A stretch of DNA of 64,000 nucleotides from Streptomyces tauricus. Lineage in GTDB: Bacteria; Actinomycetota; Actinomycetes; Streptomycetales; Streptomycetaceae. Location: contig NZ_BMVY01000008.1 of assembly GCF_014650955.1 (NCBI RefSeq), forward strand, positions 186,001-250,000. Direction: 5' to 3'. Shown piece after piece: positions 29,940 through 38,758 of this stretch (position 1 is its first letter; each line of letters starts with the position of its first letter). A model generated the notes under the pieces. The model was not told the origin of the DNA. It did no database searches and saw only the letters and a list, made by a program, of their open reading frames with translations. Both the position numbers and the translations under genes were made by a program.

Positions 29940-32174
29940 GTGAGCAGCGACGACGGGCAGGCGGGTGGCGGGGCCGAAGGGGCGCCGCCCGAGCAGCTTG
30001 CGTTGATCCGGGATGCCGTGCGCAAGGCGCCGCGGGCCAAGCCGCGGACCTGGCGAGGGGCCGCGGTCGCCCAGCACCTGCCCGTCGCACGGGTGCTCGT
30101 GGACAAGGGCGTGCTGCACCTCGACCGCTACTTCGACTACGCCGTGCCCGAGGAACTGGACGCCGACGCCCAGCCCGGGGTGCGGGTGCGCGTGCGGTTC
30201 GGGGCCGGGCGGCACCGGGTGCGGGAGGGGCGGCGCGAGGGCGGCGGGCTGATCGACGGGTTCCTCGTCGAGCGGCTCGCCGAGTCCGACTACTCGGGGC
30301 CCCTGGCGGCCCTCGCCCATGTCGTGTCGCCCGAGATCGTGTTGAGCGAGGAGTTGCTCGGCCTCGCGCGTGCCGTCGCCGACCGGTATGCCGGAAGCCT
30401 GGCCGATGTGCTGCAACTGGCCGTCCCGCCGCGCAACGCCCGTGCCGAGGGGAAGCCCTCGCCCGAGCCGTTGCCCGTTCCCGAGGTGCCCGCGGTGGGG
30501 TCCTGGGCCAGGTACCCGCGAGGTGCCGCCTTCATCGAGTCGCTCGCGGGCGGCGGGACACCCCGGGCCGTCTGGAACGCGCTGCCGGGGCCCGGCTGGG
30601 CCGAGGAGCTGGCGCGGGCCGTGGCGGCGACGCTCGCCTCGGGGCGCGGCGCGCTCGTCGTCGTGCCGGACGGGCGGGCCGTCAGCCGGGTCGATGCCGC
30701 ACTGACCTCCGTGCTGGGGGAGGGGCGGCACGCCGTGCTCACCGCCGAGGCCGGGCCCGAGAAGCGGTACCGGCAGTGGCTGGCCGTGCGGCGCGGATCC
30801 GTACGGGCCGTGGTGGGGACCCGGGCCGCCATGTTCGCGCCCGTACGGGATCTTGGGCTGGTGGTCATCTGGGACGACGGGGACGGCAGCCACAGCGAAC
30901 CGCACGCCCCGCAGCCACACGCCCGCGAGGTACTGCTGCTACGGGCCGCCCATGACAAGTGCGCCTTTCTGCTGGGGAGTTGGAGCTGCACCGTCGAGGC
31001 CGCGCAGCTCGTCGAGACCGGCTGGGCGGCTCCGCTCGTCGCCGAGCGGGAACAGGTACGCGCGGCGGCTCCGCTCGTACGGACCGTCGGGGACCACGAC
31101 CTCGCGCGGGACGAGGCGGCACGGGCCGCGCGGCTGCCCACCCTCGCCTGGCAGGCCGTGCGGGAAGGGCTGAAGCACGGGCCCGTACTCGTGCAGGTTC
31201 CCCGGCGGGGTTACGTGCCCCGCATGGCCTGTGCGCGATGCCGGGCACCCGCGCGCTGCCGGCACTGCGCCGGGCCGTTGGAGGGGCAGGACGCCGGGGG
31301 CCTGCAGTGCGGCTGGTGCGGCCGGGAGGAAGGCAGTTGGCACTGTCCCGAGTGCGGCGGGTTCCGGCTGCGGGCGCAGGTCGTGGGGGCGCGGCGGACC
31401 GCCGAGGAACTGGGGCGCGCGTTCCCCGCTGTGCCTGTACGGACATCGGGGCGCGAGCAGGTGCTGGACACCGTGCCGGGGTCGCCCGCGCTCGTCGTCA
31501 GTACGCCGGGCGCGGAGCCCGTGGCGGAGGGCGGCTACGCGGCGGCACTGCTGCTCGACGGCTGGGCGATGCTGGGGCGTCCCGATCTGCGGGCCGGGGA
31601 GGAGGCGCTGCGGCGGTGGATCGACGCGGCGGCGCTGGTGCGGGGGCAGCAGGACGGCGGGACCGTGGTGGTCGTCGCCGAGCCGACACTGCGGCCGGTG
31701 CAGGCGCTGGTGCGCTGGGACCCGGTCGGGCACGCGGTGCGTGAGCTGGCCGAGCGGGCCGAGCTGGGGTTCCCGCCGGTGTCGCGGATGGCGTCCGTGT
31801 CCGGGACCGCGGAGGCGCTCGCCGGGTTCCTCGCCACGGTCGAACTGCCCGGCGAGGCCGAACTGCTGGGTCCGGTGCCGGTGACTCCGGCGGACCCGGG
31901 CGGGCCGCGGCGGGTGGGGGCGCCGCCCGCGGGCGAGCAGTGGGAACGGGCGCTGATCCGGGTGCCGCCGGGGAAGGGGGCGGCACTGGCGTCCGCGCTG
32001 AAGCATGCGCAGGCCGCCCGGATGGCTCGTGGGGGGAGTGTTCGCGGGGGGAATGTTCGTGGTGCGGGTGCGGGTGCGGGTGCGGGTGGCGGGGGCAGCG
32101 GGGGTGGCCGGGGTGGTGGCGGTGGCGGGAGTGACGTGGTGCGGATTCGGATTGATCCGCCTGATATCGGGTGA
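29940..32174 (+). CDS. priA: Replication restart protein PriA, helicase-degenerate actinobacterial form
   Basis: A 744-residue PriA homologue. The N-terminal 3'-DNA-binding domain is clear (LPVARVLVDKGVLHLDRYFDYAVPEEL). The zinc region is intact at about 430-475 (CARCRAPARCRHC...LQCGWCGREEGSWHCPECG). The helicase motifs are not: where GxTGSGKT should be there is ALPGPGWAEEL (about 214-224), and the DEEH box reads WDDGDGSH. It therefore cannot be an ordinary ATP-driven helicase; such loss is known in actinobacteria. Residues about 696-732 are a Gly/Arg stretch encoded by GTGCGG-type repeats just before the conserved RIRIDPPDIG end. GTG 29940 was chosen as start. Confidence 0.92.
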   Translation: MSSDDGQAGGGAEGAPPEQLALIRDAVRKAPRAKPRTWRGAAVAQHLPVARVLVDKGVLHLDRYFDYAVPEELDADAQPGVRVRVRFGAGRHRVREGRREGGGLIDGFLVERLAESDYSGPLAALAHVVSPEIVLSEELLGLARAVADRYAGSLADVLQLAVPPRNARAEGKPSPEPLPVPEVPAVGSWARYPRGAAFIESLAGGGTPRAVWNALPGPGWAEELARAVAATLASGRGALVVVPDGRAVSRVDAALTSVLGEGRHAVLTAEAGPEKRYRQWLAVRRGSVRAVVGTRAAMFAPVRDLGLVVIWDDGDGSHSEPHAPQPHAREVLLLRAAHDKCAFLLGSWSCTVEAAQLVETGWAAPLVAEREQVRAAAPLVRTVGDHDLARDEAARAARLPTLAWQAVREGLKHGPVLVQVPRRGYVPRMACARCRAPARCRHCAGPLEGQDAGGLQCGWCGREEGSWHCPECGGFRLRAQVVGARRTAEELGRAFPAVPVRTSGREQVLDTVPGSPALVVSTPGAEPVAEGGYAAALLLDGWAMLGRPDLRAGEEALRRWIDAAALVRGQQDGGTVVVVAEPTLRPVQALVRWDPVGHAVRELAERAELGFPPVSRMASVSGTAEALAGFLATVELPGEAELLGPVPVTPADPGGPRRVGAPPAGEQWERALIRVPPGKGAALASALKHAQAARMARGGSVRGGNVRGAGAGAGAGGGGSGGGRGGGGGGSDVVRIRIDPPDIG

Positions 32175-32240
32175 CCCGCGCCTCAGGGCTCAGGGCTCAG
32201 GGTCTGAGGGTCTGAGGGTCGCGGCCCAGGGTGGACGCGC

Positions 32241-32270
32241 GTCTGCCCCCGAAGTTCCTCGGGGGCAGAC
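32241..32270. terminator. Hairpin between convergent priA and the HTH gene
   Basis: GTCTGCCCCCGA (32241-32252) and TCGGGGGCAGAC (32259-32270) form a 12-bp stem with a six-base loop. It lies 67 bp after priA and 35 bp after the end of the minus-strand HTH gene, so it can serve both. Just before it, 32180-32220 holds short CTCAGGG/TCTGAGGG repeats. Confidence 0.75.
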
Positions 32271-32304
32271 AGGGGACCGCTTCGGGGTGAGACCGGTGAG
32301 GGCG

Positions 32305-32862
32305 TCAGCCGTTGCGCGGGCCGGGAAACGCGCTCGGCCTGACCTCCTCGCGGAGGGTGGGGCTGCCTGCGGTCGGCTGGGTCGGCATCGGCATGGGCAT
32401 CGGCATCGGCATGGAGCGGGCGGCCGGGACCGTGGGGAGACCGGTGTTGACGCCGACCGTACGGGCTCCCGACGGCTCGGTCGCGCGCTCGGCCTCCGCC
32501 GCCGCCTGGGTGGTCGCCCGGCGGGCGCCGTAACGGCGGTGCACCGCCTGCTTGGTGACACCGAGAGCCGAGCCCACCGCGTCCCACGAGAAACCCAGTG
32601 AGCGGTCGAAGTCCACGGCGGCCGTGACCAGGGTCTCGACGCTGTCCCGCAGCTCCTGGGCGAGGCGGACGGTCGGAGCGGGAGCGCGTCCGTAGACGAC
32701 GAAGCCCGTGGAGGGGCCGGAGCGGCGCGGACGGTAGACGTTGCCCAGCTGGGCTGTCAGCGTGCGCAGTGCGTCCACCTGCCGGCGGACCCGCTCGATG
32801 TCCCGCACCAGCAAGTGCAGGCTGGCCCGAGCCTGGGCGTCGTGGGTTGCGTGGTCGGCCAT
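32305..32862 (-). CDS. Helix-turn-helix protein with a C-terminal (Met-Pro)n repeat
   Basis: A 185-residue protein. Residues 1-60 form a coiled, charged region (ASLHLLVRDIERVRRQVDALRTL), and the middle holds a sigma-region-4-like HTH (LGFSWDAVGSALGVTKQAVHRRYG, about 98-121). The tail is disordered, with five MP dipeptides in a row encoded by GGCATN hexamers (32381-32414). The ATG at 32862 starts MADHATHDAQAR. It is probably a DNA-binding regulator of unknown target. The orthologue sits near fmt in other Streptomyces. The hexamer tract could vary in copy number between strains without shifting the frame. Confidence 0.75.
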   Translation of the reverse strand: MADHATHDAQARASLHLLVRDIERVRRQVDALRTLTAQLGNVYRPRRSGPSTGFVVYGRAPAPTVRLAQELRDSVETLVTAAVDFDRSLGFSWDAVGSALGVTKQAVHRRYGARRATTQAAAEAERATEPSGARTVGVNTGLPTVPAARSMPMPMPMPMPTQPTAGSPTLREEVRPSAFPGPRNG

Positions 32863-33346
32863 GAACAAGCCTCTCGAACCGGCGTTGAAAAGGACCGGGC
32901 CGCGATTGCGGCCCGTTTTGGTCAACTCTTTCTTGACCAACGCGTTTCGAGGTGAGTGGTCACGCATCAGGGGCGTGGAGGAATGTGCGTACGCCCCCGG
33001 CGGTCGGAGCGGCGCGTTTCTTGGCAGTTGGTCTGCCTGGGGTTTTTGCCGTCCCCGGCGGCCGGGGGGAGGGCTTTGGGTGCGGGTTCGGTGGGGGCTG
33101 TTGCGCAGTTCCCCGCGCCCCTGGGTGGGGGTGGGTGTCGTGTGTTTTGAGGGGTGCGGCCCCTCCGTGGTGGGCGTCGCGCAGTTCCCCGCGCCCCTGA
33201 AAGGGCGCCCTTTCAGGGGCGCGGGGAACTGCGCGACGGGGGCCGGGGCGGAGCCCCGAGTCGGTGGCGGGGAGCCGTCTGGAAGCGCGGCCCATAGACT
33301 GGTGCGCTGCCCGTTGTGAATTCGCCCGAGAGGCCGACTGCCACCC
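32863..33346. other. 484-bp gap between the HTH gene and fmt, rich in repeats
   Basis: Divergent intergenic region. Near 32870-32945 lies an AT-richer stretch that should contain the promoter of the HTH gene. A single repeat copy sits at 33100-33122. From 33122 to 33198 there is a longer unit (GGGTGTCGTGTGTTTTGAGG...ending in the repeat core) that recurs almost unchanged at about 34319-34394 on the other side of fmt. A 64-nt palindrome follows at 33175-33238. No open frame here has family similarity. Confidence 0.7.
33175..33238. repeat. Perfect 64-nt palindrome made of two inverted repeat copies
   Basis: Bases 33175-33206 and 33207-33238 are exact reverse complements with no spacer. Each arm contains GCGCAGTTCCCCGCGCCCCT. 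A head-to-head pair of the interspersed element, 108 bp before fmt. Transcribed, it would give a 30-bp stem; as DNA it could extrude as a cruciform. Confidence 0.95.
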
Positions 33347-34279
33347 ATGAAGCTCGTCTTCGCCGGTACCCCCGAGGTCGCCGTTCCCGCTCTGGACGCC
33401 CTGATCGCCTCCGGGCGGCACGAGGTCGCCGCCGTCGTCACGCGGCCCGACGCGCCGGCCGGACGGGGGCGCAGGCTTGTCGCGAGCCCCGTCGCCCAGC
33501 GCGCCGAGGAGGCCGGCATCGAGGTGCTTAAGCCGGTCAAGCCCCGGGACGAGGACTTCCTCGCGCGGCTGCGGGAGATCGCCCCGGACTGCTGCCCCGT
33601 CGTGGCCTACGGCGCGCTGCTGCCCCGGGTCGCGCTCGACATCCCCGCGCACGGCTGGGTCAACCTGCACTTCTCGCTGCTGCCCGCCTGGCGCGGGGCG
33701 GCGCCCGTGCAGCACGCCGTCATGGCCGGGGACGAGATCACCGGGGCGTCCACCTTCCTCATCGAGGAGGGACTCGACTCCGGGCCGGTGTACGGGACCG
33801 TCACCGAGGAGGTGCGGCCCACCGACACCAGCGGGGATCTGCTGACGCGGCTCGCCTTCGCCGGGTCCGGGCTGCTCGCGGCGACCATGGACGGGATCGA
33901 GGACGGCACGTTGAAGGCCGTGCCGCAGCCTGCCGACGGTGTCACCCTGGCCCCGAAGATCAGCGTCGAGGACGCGCATGTGGACTGGGTCGCGCCGGCG
34001 TTGCGGGTCGACCGGGTGGTGCGGGGGTGCACGCCCTCGCCCGGGGCGTGGACCGTGTTCCGGGGGGAGCGGTTGAAGTTGATCCAGGTCGTGCCGGTTC
34101 CTGAGCGGAGCGATTTGGCGCCGGGGGCGTTGGCGGTCGGGAAGAACAACGTGTACGTGGGTACGGGGTCGTACGCCGTCGAGTTGTTGTGGGTGCAGGC
34201 GCAGGGGAAGAAGCCGATGCGGGCGGCTGATTGGGCTCGGGGGGTTCGGATCGCCTCTGGCGAGGTGGTGGGGGGCTGA
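33347..34279 (+). CDS. fmt: Methionyl-tRNA formyltransferase
   Basis: A 310-residue enzyme that formylates initiator Met-tRNA using 10-formyl-tetrahydrofolate. KLVFAGTPEVAVPALDALI opens the formyltransferase fold, the catalytic HGWVNLHFSLLPAWRGAAPVQ motif lies near residues 103-123, and the C-terminal OB domain follows (PGAWTVFRGERLKLIQV). It is the usual partner of rsmB, which follows 326 bp downstream. The deformylase gene is not in the window. The gene is flanked on both sides by nearly identical copies of a longer repeat. Confidence 0.96.
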   Translation: MKLVFAGTPEVAVPALDALIASGRHEVAAVVTRPDAPAGRGRRLVASPVAQRAEEAGIEVLKPVKPRDEDFLARLREIAPDCCPVVAYGALLPRVALDIPAHGWVNLHFSLLPAWRGAAPVQHAVMAGDEITGASTFLIEEGLDSGPVYGTVTEEVRPTDTSGDLLTRLAFAGSGLLAATMDGIEDGTLKAVPQPADGVTLAPKISVEDAHVDWVAPALRVDRVVRGCTPSPGAWTVFRGERLKLIQVVPVPERSDLAPGALAVGKNNVYVGTGSYAVELLWVQAQGKKPMRAADWARGVRIASGEVVGG

Positions 34280-34318
34280 GGGGGGCGCTCCGCGAAGCGC
34301 TCCGCGGAGTGCTCCGCT

Positions 34319-34548
34319 GGGTGGGGGTGGGTGTCGCGTGTTCTGAGGGGTGCGGCCCCTCCGTGGTGGGTGTTGCGCAGTTCCCCGCGCCCCTTAGGGG
34401 GGTGTCGGGGACCCGTGCCTGGAGGTGTGGGGCCTCATTGGGGTGGGCGTTGCGCAGTTCCCCGCGCCCCTGAGGTGGGGTGGCGGAGCCCGTGCCTGGA
34501 GGTGTGGGGCCTCATTGGGGTGGGCGTTGCGCCGTTCCCCGCGCCCCT
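34319..34548 (+). repeat. Array of three repeat units at exactly 77-bp spacing between fmt and rsmB
   Basis: The core GCGC(A/C)GTTCCCCGCGCCCC starts at 34375, 34452 and 34529, i.e. two steps of exactly 77 bp. Units two and three are nearly identical over their whole length (GTGCCTGGAGGTGTGGGGCC...). Unit one is a close match to the sequence upstream of fmt (33122-33198). The array fills the 326-bp gap and ends about 60 bp before the rsmB start, so it must contain or displace the rsmB promoter. Confidence 0.88.
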
Positions 34549-34605
34549 TTCGGGGCGGCGTAGTCTGGGGGTGTATCTCTTCCCTTGAGCCGGAGCACCT
34601 TTTTC

Positions 34606-36030
34606 GTGAGTGAGCAGACCCGTCGGCCCCGTCAGCAGGGCAAGCCCTATCGCCGTCCCAAGCAGGACCCCGTGCGGATGCTTGCCTTCGATGCTTTGCG
34701 GGCGGTGGACGAGAGGGACGCGTATGCGAATCTCGTGCTGCCGCCGCTCCTGCGGAAGGCGCGCGAACAGGGCGACTTCGACGGGCGCGACGCGGCACTG
34801 GCGACGGAGCTGGTGTACGGGACACTGCGCAGGCAGGGGACGTACGACGCCGTCATCGCCGCGTGCGTCGACCGGCCGCTGCGCGAGGTCGACCCGCCGG
34901 TCCTCGACGTGCTGAGCCTCGGCGCACATCAATTGCTCGGCACGCGGATCCCGACGCATGCCGCCGTGTCCGCGACCGTCGACCTCGCGCGGATCGTGCT
35001 CGGCGACGGGCGGGCGAAGTTCGTCAACGCCGTGCTCCGCAAGATCTCCCGCCAGGAACTGGACGCCTGGATCGAGCAGGTCGCACCGCCCTACGACGAG
35101 GACGCCGAGGACCATCTCGCCGTCGTGCACTCGCATCCGCGGTGGATCGTCTCGGCCCTGTGGGACTCGCTGGGCGGCGGACGCGCCGGCATCGAGGATC
35201 TGCTGGAGGCCGACAACGAACGGCCCGAGGTGACCCTGGTCGCCAGGCCCGGCCGCGCCACCGCCGACGAGATCCTCGGCGAGCTCGACGAGGAGAGCGC
35301 ACTGCCCGGGCGCTGGTCGCCCTACGCCGTGCGGCTGTCCGAGGGCGGGGAGCCGGGCGCCATCGACGCCGTACGCGAAGGACGGGCCGGTGTCCAGGAC
35401 GAGGGCAGCCAGCTCGTGGCGATCGCTCTCGCGAACGCGCCCCTCGACGGACCCGACAAGGCGTGGCTCGACGGATGCGCGGGACCGGGCGGCAAGGCGG
35501 CCATGCTCGCCGGGCTCGCCGCCGAGCGCGGGGCCGTGCTGCTCGCCTCCGAGAAGCAGCCGCACCGGGCCAAACTCGTCGCGAAGGCGCTCGCCGGTAA
35601 CCCAGGCCCGTACCAGGTCATCGCCGCCGACGGGACCCGCCCGCCATGGCGTTCGGGGACCTTCGACCGCGTACTGATGGACGTGCCCTGCACCGGGCTC
35701 GGTGCCCTGCGGCGGCGGCCCGAGGCGCGGTGGCGGCGCCGGCCGACGGACCTGGACGGGTTCGCTCCGCTGCAGCGCGGACTGCTGCGCACCGCGCTCG
35801 ACTCGGTGCGGATCGGCGGTGTCGTGGGGTACGCGACCTGCTCGCCGCACCTCGCCGAGACCCGGGCCGTGGTCAACGACGTACTCAAGGAGAAGGACGC
35901 CGAACTCATCGACGCGCGTCCGCTCTTCCCGGACGTACCGGCCCTGGGTGAGGGTCCGGACGTCCAGCTGTGGCCGCATGTGCACGGGACGGACGCCATG
36001 TATCTGGCGCTGATCCGCCGGACCGGCTGA
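34606..36030 (+). CDS. rsmB: 16S rRNA (cytosine(967)-C5)-methyltransferase
   Basis: A 474-residue SAM-dependent RNA methyltransferase of the RsmB/Sun family. An N-terminal NusB-like RNA-binding domain (PVRMLAFDALRAVDERDAYANLVLP...) precedes the Rossmann domain: SAM loop DGCAGPGGKAAMLA, the proton-handling Cys in MDVPCTGLGALRRRPEARWR, and the catalytic Cys in YATCSPHLAETR. GTG at 34606 gives the usual family start (SEQTRRPRQQGKPYRR). A TTG at 34585 is a weaker alternative. The ribosome binding site is poor (GGAG about 13 bases upstream). Confidence 0.94.
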   Translation: MSEQTRRPRQQGKPYRRPKQDPVRMLAFDALRAVDERDAYANLVLPPLLRKAREQGDFDGRDAALATELVYGTLRRQGTYDAVIAACVDRPLREVDPPVLDVLSLGAHQLLGTRIPTHAAVSATVDLARIVLGDGRAKFVNAVLRKISRQELDAWIEQVAPPYDEDAEDHLAVVHSHPRWIVSALWDSLGGGRAGIEDLLEADNERPEVTLVARPGRATADEILGELDEESALPGRWSPYAVRLSEGGEPGAIDAVREGRAGVQDEGSQLVAIALANAPLDGPDKAWLDGCAGPGGKAAMLAGLAAERGAVLLASEKQPHRAKLVAKALAGNPGPYQVIAADGTRPPWRSGTFDRVLMDVPCTGLGALRRRPEARWRRRPTDLDGFAPLQRGLLRTALDSVRIGGVVGYATCSPHLAETRAVVNDVLKEKDAELIDARPLFPDVPALGEGPDVQLWPHVHGTDAMYLALIRRTG

Positions 36031-36110
36031 CCACCCGCCGGACCGGCTGACCACCCGCCGGTCCGGTTGACCACCCGCTGGTCCGGTCGGCCACGTGCTG
36101 GTCCGGCTGA
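36021..36110 (+). repeat. 20-bp tandem repeats across the rsmB stop codon
   Basis: Units of GACCGGCTGACCACCCGCCG begin at 36021 and 36041 (identical), then 36061, 36081 and a partial at 36101 with progressive substitutions. The first unit includes the last codons and stop of rsmB; since each perfect unit repeats the TGA, the array re-creates the gene's end. It continues as GGTCCGG/GGCTGA fragments to about 36140. Confidence 0.85.
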
Positions 36111-36209
36111 CCCGCCAGTCCGGCTGATCCGGCCGAACCGGTTGACCCGCCGACCGCCGACGGTCCTCCGCCGACCGCCCGCCGCCCCTGCCGCTACACG
36201 TCGGGCCGG

Positions 36210-38606
36210 TTACTCCGACGGGCCGCCCGGGCGTGAGGCCGGTCCCGTCGGGGACTCCGCCCCAGGTGCCCCAGGCGCCCCAGGTGCCCCAGGCGCGGCA
36301 GGTGTCGCAGGCGCCCCAGGCGTCGGCGGGGCAGCCGCCGGGCCGCTCCCGCCCGTGCCTCCGACGCCCGTGTCCCCGGCACCCGTGCCTGCGGCGCCTG
36401 CGCCCCCGGCGCCCCCGTCCCCCGTCTCCTTCGCCAGTCGGCTCGGCCACCAGACCCTTGGGCCTACGTCCAGGAACAGGGACGTCACCAGGACCGAGCG
36501 CACGATGAATGTGTCGAGCAGTACGCCTAGGGCGACCGTGAAGCCGATCTCGGCGAAGGCGACCATCGGCAGCGTCCCCAGCGCGGCGAACGTGCCCGCG
36601 AGGACCAGGCCCGCCGACGTGATGACCGCGCCGGTGGCGGCGAGGCCCGTGACCACGCCCGGGCGCGTGCCCTGGCGGGCGGCCTCCTCGCGGATGCGGG
36701 TGGTCAGGAAGATGTTGTAGTCGATGCCCAGCGCCACCAGGAAGACGAAGACGAAGAGCGGGAAGTCCGTCGTCTCGCCGGCGTAGTCGAAGACGTACCG
36801 GAACGCGAGCGCGCTGATCCCCAGCGCGGCGGCGAAGGACAGCACCACCGTGCCGATCAGCAGCAGTGGGGCGATCAGGGCGCGGAGCAGGACGCAGAGG
36901 ATCAGCAGCACCACGACCAGCACCAGCGGGATGATCAGGATGTTGTCGTGGGTCGTCGCCCTGTCCATGTCCAGCAGGGCCGCCGTACCGCCGCCGACCT
37001 GGGCGTCCGCGTCCGGTACCGCGTGCACGGCGTCCCGTACCCGCTCCACCGTCTGTTTCGCGGCCTCGCTGTCCGCCGGGGCGGTCATGGTCGCCTCGAA
37101 GAGGACCTTGCCCTCGAACTCCGGTTTCGTGCCCGGTGGCAGGCCCAGGGACTCCGGCAGGACCCCGCGGGTGTCCGCGACCGCCCGGCCGACCTCCTCG
37201 GCCTGTTCGCTGTTGCTGATGACGACGAGCGGATCGCCGCTGCCCGCCGGGAAGTACCGCGCGGACACCTCCTGGCCGACGATCGAGTCGGGTTTGTCGG
37301 TGAAGGAGTCGGCGTTGCTGATGCCCTCCGCGCGCAACTGGATGAGGCCAAGGGACAGCAGCGCGAGCGCCGCCGCCGTGATGACCCAGACCAGTCGCGG
37401 GCGGTGCGAGAAGCGGTTGCCCATTCGCGCCCAGACACCGCGCTCGGTCGGGTCCTCGGAGCCGAAGTGCGGGACCACCGGCCAGAAGATCCAGCGACCG
37501 AAGATCACCAGCAGGGCCGGGAAGAGCGTCAGCATCGCGACCAGCGCCACGGCGACGCCGATGGCGGCGACCGGGCCGAGGCCGCGCGTCGAGTTCATCT
37601 CGGCGGCGAGCAGCACCAGCATGCTCAGGACGACGGTCGCGCCGGACGCGATGACGGCCGGGCCCGCCCGGTGCAGGGCCAGCGCCATCGCCTCGTGGCG
37701 GTCCTCGTGGCGGCGCAGCTCCTCCCGGTAACGGGCCACCAGGAGCAGGGCATAGTCCGTCCCCGCGCCGAAGACGAGCACCGTCAGGATGCCCGCGCTC
37801 TGGCCGTTCACGGTCAGCCCCGCGTGCTCCGCGAGCAGGTAGACCAGCGCCTGCGCGGTGAACAGCGCGGCGACCACACCGATCAGCGGGACCAGCAGCA
37901 GGGTCGGGCTGCGGTAGGTGAGCAGCAGCATCACGATGACGACGGCCATCGCGGAGAACAGCAGGGTGGAGTCGATGCCCTCGAAGGCCTCGGAGAAGTC
38001 GGCGGACGTGCCGCCCGGGCCCGTGATGTGCACGGTGAGCCCGTCACCGCCCTCGCCGACGTCCGCGCGGATGGCGTCGACCGCGGGTGAGATGCGCTCC
38101 CAGCCCTTCTCGTCCATCGTGATCGGTACGAAGACCTGGGCTGCCCGCGGCGCCGGCCTCCGGTCGAACACGGGACCCCGGGTCTCCGCTCCGCGGATGC
38201 CCTGCTCGCGCAGTTCCTTGAGCTCCCGTACGTCCCTGGCGATCTGCACCCGGTCCTGTGCGGTGAGGCCGTCGGCACGGGCGTACACGACGATCGCGGG
38301 GATCTGCTCCGGCCTGAAGTCCTCGGAAGCCTGGAGGACTTGGGTGGACTCGGCGGAACCGGGCAGCCAGGAGGCAGCGTCGTTGTCCTGTGCGTCGGTG
38401 AGTTTCTGGGCGAAGGGAGCCGTGAGCACGAGCAGCACCAGCCACAGTCCCACCACGACCCACTTCGAACGCCGGCCGCAGACCAGCCAGCCGACACCCC
38501 GCCGCTGTTTCCCCCGAGATCCCTGAGATCCCTGAGATCCCTGAGACCCCTTAGACCCTTGAGATTCCTGAGGTTCCCGTGTTCCCTGTGCGTCCGTCAT
38601 GGCCAT
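36210..38606 (-). CDS. MMPL-family RND transporter
   Basis: A 798-residue inner-membrane exporter with two MMPL halves, each with an N-terminal helix, a large extracytoplasmic loop and a block of five or so helices (e.g. LLVPLIGVVAALFTAQALVYL; TVVLSFAAALGISALAF...GIDYNIFLTTRIREE). It resembles the actinobacterial lipid and antibiotic exporters; the substrate is unknown. The N-terminal cytoplasmic leader is a repeat (SQGSQGSQGS) encoded by nine-base tandem units at 38515-38575. The C-terminal 75 residues are Gly/Ala/Pro repeats. ATG 38606 is followed two codons later by a second ATG. No adjacent TetR gene is present. Confidence 0.93.
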   Translation of the reverse strand: MAMTDAQGTREPQESQGSKGSQGSQGSQGSRGKQRRGVGWLVCGRRSKWVVVGLWLVLLVLTAPFAQKLTDAQDNDAASWLPGSAESTQVLQASEDFRPEQIPAIVVYARADGLTAQDRVQIARDVRELKELREQGIRGAETRGPVFDRRPAPRAAQVFVPITMDEKGWERISPAVDAIRADVGEGGDGLTVHITGPGGTSADFSEAFEGIDSTLLFSAMAVVIVMLLLTYRSPTLLLVPLIGVVAALFTAQALVYLLAEHAGLTVNGQSAGILTVLVFGAGTDYALLLVARYREELRRHEDRHEAMALALHRAGPAVIASGATVVLSMLVLLAAEMNSTRGLGPVAAIGVAVALVAMLTLFPALLVIFGRWIFWPVVPHFGSEDPTERGVWARMGNRFSHRPRLVWVITAAALALLSLGLIQLRAEGISNADSFTDKPDSIVGQEVSARYFPAGSGDPLVVISNSEQAEEVGRAVADTRGVLPESLGLPPGTKPEFEGKVLFEATMTAPADSEAAKQTVERVRDAVHAVPDADAQVGGGTAALLDMDRATTHDNILIIPLVLVVVLLILCVLLRALIAPLLLIGTVVLSFAAALGISALAFRYVFDYAGETTDFPLFVFVFLVALGIDYNIFLTTRIREEAARQGTRPGVVTGLAATGAVITSAGLVLAGTFAALGTLPMVAFAEIGFTVALGVLLDTFIVRSVLVTSLFLDVGPRVWWPSRLAKETGDGGAGGAGAAGTGAGDTGVGGTGGSGPAAAPPTPGAPATPAAPGAPGAPGAPGAESPTGPASRPGGPSE

Positions 38607-38758
38607 CCCCGTAGCCGCTTATGGAGCCGGTGGGCCGACAAGGATGGCATGGGCCGTCCGGCCGGTGCAGCCCCTCGGCCTGAACGAGTTGGTACATACC
38701 GACCGGTCCGGGCCGGGACCGGGGAGGCAACCGGCTCCGGGCATGGCAGGCTTGTGGC

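Noticed and set aside
38690..38712. TetR operator controlling the MMPL gene
   Set aside because: GGTACATACC and GACCGGTC are short palindromes that do not join into one symmetrical site, and no TetR gene lies nearby.
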